Assembly: GCF_000365025.1 (NCBI RefSeq) | Contig: NZ_KB823014.1 | Coordinates: 62,001 to 126,000, forward strand | Direction of reading: 5' to 3' | Source: Robiginitomaculum antarcticum DSM 21748 | GTDB lineage: Bacteria > Pseudomonadota > Alphaproteobacteria > Caulobacterales > Maricaulaceae | Length of the DNA: 64,000 nt | Shown here: positions 1 through 9,153 of the stretch, piece after piece | Layout: each line of letters begins with the position of its first letter | Position numbering within the stretch: the first letter of the stretch is position 1 | Notes under the pieces: model-generated | Databases searched by the model: none | Seen by the model: only the letters and a program-made list of their open reading frames with translations | Told to the model about the DNA's origin: nothing | Translations under genes and position numbers: made by a program

Positions 1-111
1 CGCTAATCATCACTACGCGAATACGCGCTTATTGATTCTTACCAACACACCCTCACTCCTTAACGAGTGGGGCTAACGGTTTGGCTAATCGCCTTTACCA
101 CGCTCACGCTA

Positions 112-246
112 TTCCCCACGGTTGTCTGCGTTTTACAACGCGACTTTTTAGCTTTTTCCTGTCCATTTAACATGGTCTGACAATCGCCACCGGATAAACC
201 TAAAAAGTCGCCTTGCTAACCGCGCGTAAACGACAACCGTGGGGAA
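112..246. repeat. Large interrupted inverted repeat, possible origin or structured RNA
   Basis: The 15-base block at 112-126 (TTCCCCACGGTTGTC) is the exact reverse complement of 232-246. A second block, GCGACTTTTTAG at 140-151, is the reverse complement of 200-211. The stretches between the blocks differ, and a 48-base centre separates the arms. The structure lies just downstream of a primase-like gene, so a replication origin of a P4-like element or a structured RNA are both possible. I see no gene in 1-281. Confidence 0.6.
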
Positions 247-281
247 AAAGCTCGCGGCCTATTGCCCGCGCACGGTTCAAC

Positions 282-310
282 AAAAAAGCCCCGCATAGAA
301 TGCAGGGCTT
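282..310 (-). terminator. Rho-independent terminator of the primase gene
   Basis: On the minus strand an 11-base stem (286-296 with 300-310, one mismatch, 3-base loop) is followed by a run of six T. It begins about 17 bases after the stop codon of the primase-like gene. A second short stem, CTCCC...GGGAG around 318-340, overlaps the stop codon. Confidence 0.75.
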
Positions 311-326
311 TGCTTCCACTCCCCCG

Positions 327-1262
327 CTAGAAACGCGGGAGTGTGGCTAAAATGTCTTCGCTCATTGTGTCCGGCTTAACGCCATCCTCCAGAGCGACGG
401 TTTTAACGAACAGATGCTTTGCCAAAATTGGCAAAGACGAGGCCGTACCCACACGGCCTCCTTCATCCCCATCAAAGATGAGAATGACGCTTTTAATGCC
501 GTGCTTAACGAGCAATTCAGCTTGGGCCTCCGTAACGCTATCCCCGAATGTAGAAACGCAAGGAATGCCTGCGCTGTGTAGACGCAGGACAGACCAGAAG
601 CCTTCTACGATCACAAGGCAATCGCTTCCCTTTTCAAGAACGCGATTGAGATTATAGAGCACTTTGCTTTTCTCAAACCCTTTAGGCAAGAGATAGCGCG
701 GCACATCTTTTGGCGGAAAATCATTGGCCCATCGTCCTGAATAGGCAATTAGCTGCCCTTCGGCGTTATTAATCGAAAAGCAAATGCGATCCTTCATCAT
801 ACCCTTATTGGCAAAGCCAATCCCAAACGCTTTAACAAGTTTTTTCTTAAACCCTCTCGCGGCAATGAACCCATGCTTATGATCCAGCTTAAGCTCAAAC
901 GTCAGAGGCTTGTTAGACGGCCCGGCGGGTTTGTCTTTTGCGCTCGATTCAGACGGCTTGGACTTCTCCGCCTTTTTCGCTTTCGCCTTAACAGGCTTAG
1001 CGGAACGAGCCGTTTTACTCTTCGCTTTACCGCGACCATTTGAAGTCCGCTCTAAAGCTTGAGTGATCCCGAACATCTCCGCAGCCGCGAATGCAGCTTT
1101 GCGAAGCTCGCTGGTATTGCTTGGATCAAGCCCTTCCATATGCGCCACAAAGTCAAGTGCATTGCCGCCTGCATCGCAGGCGAAACAGTTATAAATCTGT
1201 TTTGCCACATTTACACCGCAGGATGGTTTGTGATCGTTATGAAAAGGACAGATGATCTTAAT
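327..1262 (-). pseudogene. Toprim primase-like gene lacking its 5' end
   Basis: The C-terminal half carries a Toprim fold: CLVIVEGFWSVLRLHSAG, then FGDSVTEAQ and the acidic pair in ILIFDGDEGG. This is the catalytic core of DnaG-type and mobile-element primases. Reading upstream of the first usable start (GTG at 1208), the same frame encodes the rest of a CHC2 zinc finger: CPFHNDHKPSC, then CFAC. The frame then meets TAG at 1263-1265, so the roughly 40 residues that normally precede the zinc finger are missing. A Lys/Ala/Ser-rich linker of about 60 residues joins the two domains. It lies next to repeat A, which probably replaced the 5' end. The internal GTG could yield a protein with a split zinc finger. 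It is probably a remnant of a P4-like element. Confidence 0.65.
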
Positions 1263-1277
1263 CTAATCCCCGTTGCC

Positions 1278-1425
1278 GTGCTCGTCTATTCCATAATGCT
1301 CGAGCACATCTTCAAAAACTCAGATGCTCGCGCATCGTTTGAAGTCTAACCATTGTGTAATGTTGAAAGCGCCCATATGACTGTTGATTAGGGAGACGTA
1401 ATTTTAGCATACTCGGTGTGTTTGA
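1278..1425. repeat. Direct repeat A (pair with 13298-13436)
   Basis: This stretch matches 13,298-13,436 in the same orientation at roughly three quarters identity. The best blocks are TCGTCTATTCCATAAT, GAAGTCTA.CCATTGTGT and TTAGGGAGACGT.ATTTTAG. It begins right where the primase frame is lost. It holds no open frame and no terminal inverted repeats. The rest of the 378-base gap to gspD (1426-1640) shows only possible gspD upstream elements, none convincing. Confidence 0.65.
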
Positions 1426-1640
1426 GGAAAATTTCTAATAGATTTGCAAACTGATGCGACGTTACAATCTAGGCTTTAAGGGCCGCCGCAAATCTTCACG
1501 GTCGATATTGCGACGGGATTTTGTATATAAATCCTTATATGGCTTAACTTGCGCGCAGGTCTGACTGTGATAGCCTAGCGATTGTCGCATTTCCGTAACA
1601 TTGGATTTATAAAGGCGCAGCTTTGCAAGGGTTTAGGTTA

Positions 1641-3521
1641 ATGAAATACGGTCTGAGACAATTTTTGTACGCGATTTTGATTGTTTTGGCCGCGGCCCTT
1701 GTATTATCACCGTTTGCCCGTGCCCAAGACGGCCATCTCATTACCATGCAAGAGGCCGATATTCGCGCCTTTATCGATGATGTATCCATCGTCACCGGCA
1801 AGACCTTTCTGGTCGACCCGCGCGTGCAGGGCAAAGTCACGATCAGCTCCGAGCAAAACCTGTCCAAAGCTGAAGTGTTCGAGGTGTTCAAAGACGTCAT
1901 GCGCCTGCACGGCTACGCCGTAATCCGAACGCCTGGCGGCGAATACCGCATCACGCTTTTGCAGGGCGCGGCGCAGGACGCCCCCTATGTCGTCAATAGC
2001 GGCTATAACGGACAGCTTGCGACAACGATTATTCGACTGAATTATGTCGATGCCGCCGAAGCCGCAAAATTAATCAAACCCGTTATGCACAGTCAGGGCG
2101 TTCTGACCGCTTTGCCCAATGGCAATATTATTGTCGTCACGGATTTTCCTGAAAACCTGCGCAAAGCGCGCGAAATTGTTAACGCCATGGACACAAGCGG
2201 CATGGTTGTCGAAACCGTGCAGCTGACCCAGATTAGCCCCATGGATGCCGAAGCGGCTATTAATAAACTTGCCGGTCCGCGCGCCGCCTATCGCGCCATC
2301 GCCGTGCCCGGCACAAACAGCATTATTCTCGAAGGCAATTTCGCCGACATAGCCCGTATCCGACCGATTATTTTGCAAATGGATCAAATCGGCGCCGTGC
2401 CGCGCGGACAGGTCACGGTTATTCCGCTGCGGTTTGCCGATGGAGAGCAAATCGCTGGTATTCTTGCCGCACTGCTGCCGAGTTATGCGCGCGAGGGACA
2501 GCCTGTTCCGACTGTAGCTTACGAAGCCGGAAGCAACACCATCATCATTAGCGCGTCGGGTGAGACGCAGCAGGCTCTGTCCACTGTGATCCGGCGCCTC
2601 GACGTGCGCCGCCCGCAGGTTCTGGTCGAAGCGATAATTGTCGAAGTGTCTGACACGGCGACGCGCGATCTGGGACTGCAATTTGCCATTGCCGGCGCGC
2701 GCGGGAATTCCGTGCCCTTTATCGGCACGAATTATTCACGCCAAGCCCCCAATATCCTCTCTCTTACCGGAGCGATTGCAACGGCAGGCGCGCCGGACGC
2801 GGCCAATCCAAATATTCCGGCGGCGGCACTGAGCTCTCTATTTGGCCTTGAAGGGGGCATTCTGGGCGGAGCCGGAATTTCCGGTAACACATTGTTCTCA
2901 GTCATTTTGAACGCGGTGGAAACTGATGATAATTCTAACGTCCTGTCCACGCCTTTTGTCACCACGGTCGATAATGTTCCGGCAACATTTTTGGTCGGTC
3001 AAGAAATTCCGATTACAACAGGCGAAAGTCTCGGGGCCAACAATGTTAATCCGTTTCGCACATTTGAGCGCCAAGAGGTAGGTATCAAACTTGAAGTCCT
3101 GCCACAGATTAGCGAGGGTGATGTCATTCGGTTGACCATTGCCCAGGAAGTATCTTCGATTAATGGCGCGGTGACAGGAAGCTCGGCGGATTTCATTCTC
3201 AATAAGCGTGAAATTACCACCACTGTTCTGGCCAATGACGGTGAGGTCATTGTGCTCGGCGGCTTGATACAGGACGACGAAGAGATCAATATCGACAAGG
3301 TTCCGGGGCTGGGCGATGCGCCTATTATCGGGCGTTTGTTTCAGTCACGCGGTAAAGCCCGCACGCGCACGAATTTAATGGTGTTCCTGCGCCCGACAAT
3401 TATCCGTAGCGCCGAGGATGCCCGCCCGATTACGCGCGAGCGTATGGAATATATGCGCCGTTATGAGATTGAAAACTCAGAGGACGGGACGAGTAAACTT
3501 GACCGCGTAATGCCGCAATAA
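1641..3521 (+). CDS. gspD: T2SS outer-membrane secretin GspD
   Basis: 626 residues. It forms the outer-membrane channel of the type II secretion system. An N-terminal signal peptide (hydrophobic run ending in FARAQ, near residue 28) is followed by an N0 domain (ITMQEADIRAFIDDVS), three N-type repeats, and the C-terminal secretin domain with the family motif VPGLGDAPIIGRLFQ. It is slightly shorter than many GspD proteins, with no long C-terminal S-domain, so a pilotin-binding tail is not evident. I chose ATG 1641; a TTG at 1623 in frame would add six residues before the lysine of the signal peptide. It is the first gene of a tightly packed cluster, and gspE starts within its stop codon (TAATG). 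Confidence 0.95.
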   Translation: MKYGLRQFLYAILIVLAAALVLSPFARAQDGHLITMQEADIRAFIDDVSIVTGKTFLVDPRVQGKVTISSEQNLSKAEVFEVFKDVMRLHGYAVIRTPGGEYRITLLQGAAQDAPYVVNSGYNGQLATTIIRLNYVDAAEAAKLIKPVMHSQGVLTALPNGNIIVVTDFPENLRKAREIVNAMDTSGMVVETVQLTQISPMDAEAAINKLAGPRAAYRAIAVPGTNSIILEGNFADIARIRPIILQMDQIGAVPRGQVTVIPLRFADGEQIAGILAALLPSYAREGQPVPTVAYEAGSNTIIISASGETQQALSTVIRRLDVRRPQVLVEAIIVEVSDTATRDLGLQFAIAGARGNSVPFIGTNYSRQAPNILSLTGAIATAGAPDAANPNIPAAALSSLFGLEGGILGGAGISGNTLFSVILNAVETDDNSNVLSTPFVTTVDNVPATFLVGQEIPITTGESLGANNVNPFRTFERQEVGIKLEVLPQISEGDVIRLTIAQEVSSINGAVTGSSADFILNKREITTTVLANDGEVIVLGGLIQDDEEINIDKVPGLGDAPIIGRLFQSRGKARTRTNLMVFLRPTIIRSAEDARPITRERMEYMRRYEIENSEDGTSKLDRVMPQ

Positions 3522-5050
3522 TGGAAGCCACGGCGCCCATAGTCGTCTCTCCAATCGCTGCGCCGGCGCGGCTATCCTATAGTTTTGCGCGGCAGCACGG
3601 CGTACTGCTGATGAGCGGTGAAGAAGGACTAACGGCACTATACCGGACAGGCGCAGACGTTTTTGCACTACGTGAAGCCCGCCGCGTAGGGCGTCAGCCG
3701 CTGATCCGCCGCGAAGTTGATCCGGCGGAATTTGACCGTCTGCTCTCATCTATTTATGCCCAAGGTGATCTGAGCGAAACGGCCGCCACGGTAATGGAGG
3801 CGCCGCAGGATTTATCCGCTCTGGCGGACAGTATTCCGCAGACTTCTGACCTTCTCGATAGTGAAGACGATGCACCGGTGATCAAACTGATCAACGGCAT
3901 CTTGCAGGAAGCTATCCGCCAGAAAGCCTCCGATATACATATCGAGCCCTATCAAAACCGTGTTTCAACACGCCTGCGTGTCGACGGCGCATTGCGCGAA
4001 GTTCTCTCGCTTGCCCCTCAGCTCTCCGGTTCACTGGTGAGCCGGGTCAAAGTCATGGCGCGTTTAGATATTGCCAAAAAACGTGTGCCGCAGGATGGGC
4101 GGTTTTCGCTTAATCTTGGAGAGCGGGCCGTGGATATCCGTGTCTCCACTCTACCCAGCCAATATGGCGAGCGAGTGGTGATGCGTTTGCTCGAAAAAAC
4201 GGCGCAGCTCCTCGATTTATCACAAATCGGCTTGGGCACAGAGGATCTGGCCCTGATGCGACGCGCCATTGCCCGCCCAAACGGCATTGTTCTGGTCACA
4301 GGGCCGACAGGCTCGGGTAAAACCACCACGCTTTACGGCGCGGTCAGCGAGCTCAATGATGGCTCGCGCAATATTCTGACGATCGAAGATCCGGTCGAAT
4401 ATGCGCTGGACGGGATAGGACAGACCCAGGTCAATTCCAAGATCGGCATGACATTTGCGGCAGGACTACGCGCTATATTGCGGCAAGATCCGGACGTCGT
4501 CATGGTCGGGGAAATTCGCGACCCTGAAACGGCGCAGATCGCTGTGCAAGCCGCGCTCACAGGGCATTTGGTACTGTCCACCGTCCATACCAATAGCGCC
4601 GCGGCCGCCATTGCCCGTCTGCGCGATATGGGCATTGAAAGCTTTCTGCTCGCCTCTACCGCCACAGCCATTGCCGCCCAGCGCCTCGTGCGAAAATTAT
4701 GCGAACAGTGCAAAGAGGGCTACACACCCAGCGCGCGCGAATTATCCGATCTGGGCCTATCGCCTAAAACCAAGCTGACATTCTTTGCGCCCAAGGGCTG
4801 CATGACCTGTCGCCAGACCGGATATAATGGACGGCTCGGCATTTTCGAGATCATCAGCGTCGACGAGGACATAAAACGTCTGATCCATGATCAGGCCCGC
4901 GAGGGCGAAATCGCTAAAATGGCGTTTAAAGACCGCCCGACCCTTCTGCAAAGCGGGGCCGACCATGTGATCTCCGGCCGCACAAGCGCTGCCGAAGTGT
5001 TGCGCGTCTGCCGCGCCAATGAAGCGGAGGCCGTCAGTGGAGACATTTGA
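3521..5050 (+). CDS. gspE: T2SS assembly ATPase GspE
   Basis: 509 residues, cytoplasmic hexameric ATPase that powers pseudopilus growth. Visible motifs in order: the short N-terminal GspL-binding region, the Asp-box region ([18 protein letters not shown]), Walker [14 protein letters not shown] near residue 261, a Walker B-like segment [16 protein letters not shown] near 325, the His box [12 protein letters not shown], and a tetracysteine zinc site (CEQC near 394 and CMTC near 427). All hallmark residues are present. Its ATG overlaps the gspD stop by one base, which suggests translational coupling. Confidence 0.96.
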   Translation: MEATAPIVVSPIAAPARLSYSFARQHGVLLMSGEEGLTALYRTGADVFALREARRVGRQPLIRREVDPAEFDRLLSSIYAQGDLSETAATVMEAPQDLSALADSIPQTSDLLDSEDDAPVIKLINGILQEAIRQKASDIHIEPYQNRVSTRLRVDGALREVLSLAPQLSGSLVSRVKVMARLDIAKKRVPQDGRFSLNLGERAVDIRVSTLPSQYGERVVMRLLEKTAQLLDLSQIGLGTEDLALMRRAIARPNGIVLVTGPTGSGKTTTLYGAVSELNDGSRNILTIEDPVEYALDGIGQTQVNSKIGMTFAAGLRAILRQDPDVVMVGEIRDPETAQIAVQAALTGHLVLSTVHTNSAAAAIARLRDMGIESFLLASTATAIAAQRLVRKLCEQCKEGYTPSARELSDLGLSPKTKLTFFAPKGCMTCRQTGYNGRLGIFEIISVDEDIKRLIHDQAREGEIAKMAFKDRPTLLQSGADHVISGRTSAAEVLRVCRANEAEAVSGDI

Positions 5051-6245
5051 TTATGCCGCCGTAACGGCGCAGGGCCGTAAGACCTCGGGCTCAATTTCTG
5101 CGGTCAGCGCGCGGGCCGCACGTGATGTTTTGCGCGGACAGCATCTGACGCCGATTGCGATCACCCCCGCCAAAAGCAAAAGTACACTGAAAACCGCCAA
5201 AGGCGGACAGACGGTGCGGTTCAAACATCTCACCCAGGCCACACGCCAAATTGCCATACTAATTGATGCCGACACGCCGATTGAAGAAGCATTAAAAGTC
5301 ATCGCGCAGCAATTTGAAAAGCAGAATATGCGGGGCATTTTAATGGGCGTGCGCGGCCGGGTGATGGAGGGCGCGCGCTTGTCCGAAGCGCTCGCCGCCT
5401 ACCCCAAGGCTTTCCCGAAACTATACTGCTCTATGGTGGCTTCCGGCGAAGTGTCGGGCCAGCTTCCTACCGTGCTTAACCGTCTGGCCGCAGATTACGA
5501 AGCCGCGCAGGCTATTCGCCGCAAGGTGCTGGGCGCGATCATTTACCCGATCATTCTGTCATTTGTGGCGCTGCTGGTGACCGGCATATTGATGATGGTG
5601 GTCGTGCCCAAAGTCGTCGAGCAGTTCGATACATTAGGCCAGGAGCTGCCCTGGCTGACCAAAGCCGTGATTGCGCTATCGGACTTCCTGGCCGCTTATG
5701 GACTTCTGCTCGGCCTCGCTATCGTCGCGGCGATTGCCGGATTTGTCTTTGCGCTGCGCCGGCCAGCTTTTCGCCTGCACGTCGATAGCGCGCTTTTGCG
5801 CCTGCCGCTGATCGGCAATATGGCGCGCAGCCTCAATGCCTCGCGCTTTGCCCGCACGGCGTCCAGCCTGATGCAATCGGGCACGCCCAGCGTGGCCTCG
5901 CTACAATCGGCCAGCCATACATTGCGCAACTCTCTGATGCGGCTGCGCACGCAAGGCGCGATTGAACGTATACGTGAAGGCCAGAGCATTTCGCGCGCCC
6001 TGCGCGGCTCCGGCGTGTTTCCGCCGCTTGTCGTCCAAATGGTGGCGGGCGGGGAAACCGGCGGCGATGTAGCGGGCATGTTTGCCAAATCCGCGGATTA
6101 TCTGGAAGGTGAACTGGACAGCGTTATTGGCGTGTTCCTGGCGCTACTCGAGCCCTTGATTATTATCTTTCTGGCGATGGTTGTACTGCTGATTATCGGC
6201 GCGATTTTCATGCCGATTTTGCAACTTAACTCCGCTGTTTTATAA
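5037..6245 (+). CDS. gspF: T2SS inner-membrane platform protein GspF
   Basis: 402 residues from GTG 5037. It is the polytopic inner-membrane platform that contacts GspE and GspL. Two repeated cytoplasmic helical domains (about 55-170 and 255-375) alternate with hydrophobic segments (for example VLGAIIYPIILSFVALLVTG and the C-terminal LLEPLIIIFLAMVVLLIIG). The GTG is preferred because AGCGGAGG lies seven bases upstream and VETFDYAAV matches the usual GspF beginning. An ATG at 5019 would add six residues. It overlaps the 3' end of gspE by 14 bases, as expected for a coupled operon. Confidence 0.94.
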   Translation: METFDYAAVTAQGRKTSGSISAVSARAARDVLRGQHLTPIAITPAKSKSTLKTAKGGQTVRFKHLTQATRQIAILIDADTPIEEALKVIAQQFEKQNMRGILMGVRGRVMEGARLSEALAAYPKAFPKLYCSMVASGEVSGQLPTVLNRLAADYEAAQAIRRKVLGAIIYPIILSFVALLVTGILMMVVVPKVVEQFDTLGQELPWLTKAVIALSDFLAAYGLLLGLAIVAAIAGFVFALRRPAFRLHVDSALLRLPLIGNMARSLNASRFARTASSLMQSGTPSVASLQSASHTLRNSLMRLRTQGAIERIREGQSISRALRGSGVFPPLVVQMVAGGETGGDVAGMFAKSADYLEGELDSVIGVFLALLEPLIIIFLAMVVLLIIGAIFMPILQLNSAVL

Positions 6246-6254
6246 GGAGACATT

Positions 6255-6728
6255 ATGAGCGACATTCAAAACACCCCTGAACGTGACAACGCAGACATCC
6301 GAAAGACCGATGGTGAGTCCGGATTTACCCTTGTCGAAGTCCTGACCGTACTGGCCATCATCGCCATCATCACGACGGCTGTGGTCGTCAATGTGTTCTC
6401 CATTACCGGCACGGCCAAGGTCAAACGCGCACAGGTCGATATCTCGACATTGTCCAGCGCGATTGAGCAATATAATCTCGACATCGGGACTTATCCCGAT
6501 GAACGTGACGGGCTAAACGCCTTGAGAGAATTACCCGCAGGCGCGCGGAATGCCGAACTTTACCGTCAGGGCGGGTATATCAAAAAACTGCCGACCGATC
6601 CGTGGGGTAGCGCTTATATATACCGCTATCCGGGCGATTATGGTGCTTATGATATTTATAGTTTTGGCGCAGACGGCGTCGAGGGCGGCGAGGGCGATAA
6701 TGCCGATGTCACCAGCTGGGAAGAATAA
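6255..6728 (+). CDS. gspG: T2SS major pseudopilin GspG
   Basis: 157 residues. It is the main subunit of the periplasmic pseudopilus. A 23-residue charged leader ends in Gly before FTLVEVLTVLAIIAII, the prepilin peptidase site with the conserved Glu at +5. The C-terminal half carries the GspG signature (KKLPTDPWGSAYIYRYPG) and the calcium-loop region (DNADVTSW). A good ribosome-binding site (AAGGAGA) precedes the ATG. The leader is longer than in Escherichia GspG. Confidence 0.95.
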   Translation: MSDIQNTPERDNADIRKTDGESGFTLVEVLTVLAIIAIITTAVVVNVFSITGTAKVKRAQVDISTLSSAIEQYNLDIGTYPDERDGLNALRELPAGARNAELYRQGGYIKKLPTDPWGSAYIYRYPGDYGAYDIYSFGADGVEGGEGDNADVTSWEE

Positions 6729-7194
6729 AATTATAGACAGGCAGGCCGGCTTTACGCTGGTCGAAGTGCTCACGGTTTTGACCATCATTGCGCTGGTCAC
6801 GGGGGCTGTGGTTTTGACGCTGCCCCCTAAGACGCCAGAGGCGCTGGAGCAGGCGCGCGATTTGCGCACCGATTTGAACGTTGCCGCCGATGACGCCCTG
6901 CTGCGCGGACAACCCACCGCGCTCTCTGTGACGCAAACGGGCTACCAGATTTACAGCTATGACGCGCTTGAGTGGCAGTCGCTCAAAGACGCGCCATGGG
7001 CTGACGGGGTTAGCGCGCAGCTTCGCCGCGATGGAGAGGTAATGACCCTGCCGGATACGCCGACGCCGCTGATTATTTTTGAACCTGTCGGCCAGTCAGA
7101 GAGCTTTGAATTGCGATTGCAGAGCCTTAGCGGCACTTATGTGCTACGCAATTCCGGCAATGGGCGCACTGTTTTGGGAGACGATAGACCATGA
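6700..7194 (+). CDS. gspH: T2SS minor pseudopilin GspH
   Basis: About 164 residues. The prepilin site AGFTLVEVLTVLTIIALV follows a short basic leader, and a beta-rich GspH-type domain follows. The start is uncertain: ATG 6700 (after GAGGGCG) or ATG 6706 are both plausible, and both lie inside the 3' end of gspG. Longer readings upstream would put an unrelated segment before the leader. Its position between gspG and gspI fits GspH, which joins the pseudopilus near the tip. Confidence 0.88.
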   Translation: MPMSPAGKNKIIDRQAGFTLVEVLTVLTIIALVTGAVVLTLPPKTPEALEQARDLRTDLNVAADDALLRGQPTALSVTQTGYQIYSYDALEWQSLKDAPWADGVSAQLRRDGEVMTLPDTPTPLIIFEPVGQSESFELRLQSLSGTYVLRNSGNGRTVLGDDRP

Positions 7195-7556
7195 GAGCCA
7201 GCCTATCAGACCGGGGCTTTACCCTGACCGAAGTGCTGGCGGCTTTGGTAATTTTTTCCTTTGCCATATTAGGGCTGACGCAAGCGGCAGGACAATCCGC
7301 CGCCAGCGCCGCGCGGCTTAAATCCAAATCCCTTGCCGCAATTGTTGCTGATAATGAAATTGCGCGGCTGGACTTAACGCCTGTTAGTCCGGGCAGCCGC
7401 TCCGGTTCCGCGATGCAAATGGGACGTACATTTGATTATGTGGTCGAGGCAAGCGCCACAGACGCGCCGGGTTTCCTGCGTATTGACGTGACCGTGAGAG
7501 AACTGGACTCAGAGCAAGCACTGATCAAACGCACCGCGTTTAAGGCCGCGCAATGA
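7191..7556 (+). CDS. gspI: T2SS minor pseudopilin GspI
   Basis: 121 residues. A short leader ends in DRG before FTLTEVLAALVIFSFAIL, a class III prepilin site with Glu at +5. The rest is a compact GspI-type domain (NEIARLDLTP, RTFDYVVEA). Known role: GspI starts the tip complex with GspJ and GspK. The ATG overlaps the gspH stop (ATGA), and the gspJ start overlaps its own stop, so translation is probably coupled through this stretch. Confidence 0.92.
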   Translation: MRASLSDRGFTLTEVLAALVIFSFAILGLTQAAGQSAASAARLKSKSLAAIVADNEIARLDLTPVSPGSRSGSAMQMGRTFDYVVEASATDAPGFLRIDVTVRELDSEQALIKRTAFKAAQ

Positions 7557-8155
7557 TCGTGCAGAGGCGCCAAGATTCGGGCTTCACGCTGACCGAAGTA
7601 CTGGTTGCGCTGTTTATTTTCTCCTTGATCAGTGTCGGGTCTTTGTCGGCCATGTCGAGCAGCTTGCAGGCTAAAGCCAGCATTAAGACGCAAACCGAAG
7701 CGATGCGCGAGATCGATCTGGCCCGCGCGATACTAACATCCGATATGGGCGCGCTGCAGCGCCGCGTCGCACGCGATATACAAGGCGGATTTCAGCCTTA
7801 TATTTTCGAAGGCGGGTCGGATGTTTTGCTACGCTTTACCCGCAGCGGACGAGATAATCCTGCCGCCTTGTCTGCGCGAGGGGATATACAGCGCGTAGAG
7901 TATATTTTCGACTCGGGCCGCCTTATCCGGCGCGCCCGCCTGCAAGCCAATCCCGCGCCGGATACACCCTATAGCGAACGCATATTGCTGGAGGGCCTGA
8001 CCCACGCCGAGCTGCGTTTCGATACTTCGCTTGGCCCCGTCACGCAGGTGCTTATTCCGGCGGGCAGCGCAAAAGAGCTACCGCCGCTCATGACCCTGGT
8101 TTTGACATTTGAGACGGGCGAAACACTGACCCAAACATTTGGGATAGAGATGTGA
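7553..8155 (+). CDS. gspJ: T2SS minor pseudopilin GspJ
   Basis: 200 residues. The prepilin site SGFTLTEVLVALFIFSLISV follows a nine-residue leader. The body matches GspJ in its IDLARAILTSDMGALQ helix, the segment VEYIFDSGRLIRRAR and its position before gspK. It forms the tip heterotrimer with GspI and GspK. It starts four bases before the end of gspI and its TGA shares a base with the gspK ATG. Confidence 0.92.
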   Translation: MIVQRRQDSGFTLTEVLVALFIFSLISVGSLSAMSSSLQAKASIKTQTEAMREIDLARAILTSDMGALQRRVARDIQGGFQPYIFEGGSDVLLRFTRSGRDNPAALSARGDIQRVEYIFDSGRLIRRARLQANPAPDTPYSERILLEGLTHAELRFDTSLGPVTQVLIPAGSAKELPPLMTLVLTFETGETLTQTFGIEM

Positions 8156-9153
8156 TGCGCGGTCATAAACCCGACACTGAACGCGGCGCAGTTTTGCTGA
8201 CAACCATCCTTGTCATGGTGATTATGGCGAGTGTCGCCGTCGCCATATTCGACGATCTGCGCTATGCTGTGCGCCGCGCCAACAATATCCAGACCGCCGC
8301 ACAGCTGGATTTATATGCTGACGGAGCGGAGGATTTTGCTGCGCAATATCTGGCGCAAGTCATGGGCACAGCCTCGCCCGCGCAAATGAACGCCGGCCTT
8401 AATGCACCCGAGCCGATTATCTTTCCGCTGGATAACGGCGTCATGACATTGTCAGTCCGCGACGGCTCGCAATGCCTATCTTTGACGCAAATGAACCGCG
8501 GGAATGGCCGCCGCAATTTCAGACAGCTTCTTGAGGTCATGGGCGTGCCGACAAGCCAAGCCGCGCAAATGACCAGTGCCGTGGCCGATTGGCAAGACCC
8601 CGATAGCGCGCCGCTGCCCGGCGGGGCCGAGGACGGATATTACCTTGCGCTTGATCCGCCCTATCGCACGGCCAATACGCCCATGAGTTCACCTCAGGAG
8701 CTGCGCGCTGTGCGCGGCTTTGACGCCGCCCTCGTCTCCCGTCTCCGACCTTACATTTGCGCGCGTCCCGATCCCGCGCAGAGCCGCATTAATCTCAATA
8801 CCTTGACCGCCGATTATGTGCCTCTTCTGGCCGCTTATTTGGGCGGGACGGACTGGATTATTGCGGCTAAGAAGCTCATTACCAATCGTCCCGCTTCGGG
8901 CTATACCGACGCTACGGCGCTTCGGGCCACGCCTGCGCTAGAGGGGCTCGACTTGCGCGATGTTGATATCGACGCTTTGATTTTCACGCCGAATTACATA
9001 TGGGTTGAGGCACAGATCCGTGACGGAGATATTATGCGCCTGCGCAGTTTCGAGTTTGATATTAGCGGCGGCGCGCCGCAGATAATCCTGCGCCGGCGCG
9101 GGGCCGAAGGTTTGCGTCCGATAGCGGCCCTCTCCCGCAGGGCGACGCCATGA
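8155..9153 (+). CDS. gspK: T2SS tip pseudopilin GspK
   Basis: 332 residues. It has a prepilin-like N-terminus (ERG before AVLLTTILVMVIMASV) that lacks the Glu at +5, which is typical of GspK. The large alpha domain inserted in the pilin fold is recognisable from the helix-hairpin-helix-like segment INLNTLTADYVPLLAAYLGG and the earlier QMTSAVADWQDPDSAP. GspK caps the pseudopilus. I use ATG 8155, sharing a base with the TGA of gspJ. Confidence 0.92.
   Translation: MRGHKPDTERGAVLLTTILVMVIMASVAVAIFDDLRYAVRRANNIQTAAQLDLYADGAEDFAAQYLAQVMGTASPAQMNAGLNAPEPIIFPLDNGVMTLSVRDGSQCLSLTQMNRGNGRRNFRQLLEVMGVPTSQAAQMTSAVADWQDPDSAPLPGGAEDGYYLALDPPYRTANTPMSSPQELRAVRGFDAALVSRLRPYICARPDPAQSRINLNTLTADYVPLLAAYLGGTDWIIAAKKLITNRPASGYTDATALRATPALEGLDLRDVDIDALIFTPNYIWVEAQIRDGDIMRLRSFEFDISGGAPQIILRRRGAEGLRPIAALSRRATP

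Noticed and set aside
2070-2681. 203-residue open frame opposite gspD
   Set aside because: Antisense to secretin coding sequence; Arg/Asn/His-rich composition typical of a shadow frame.
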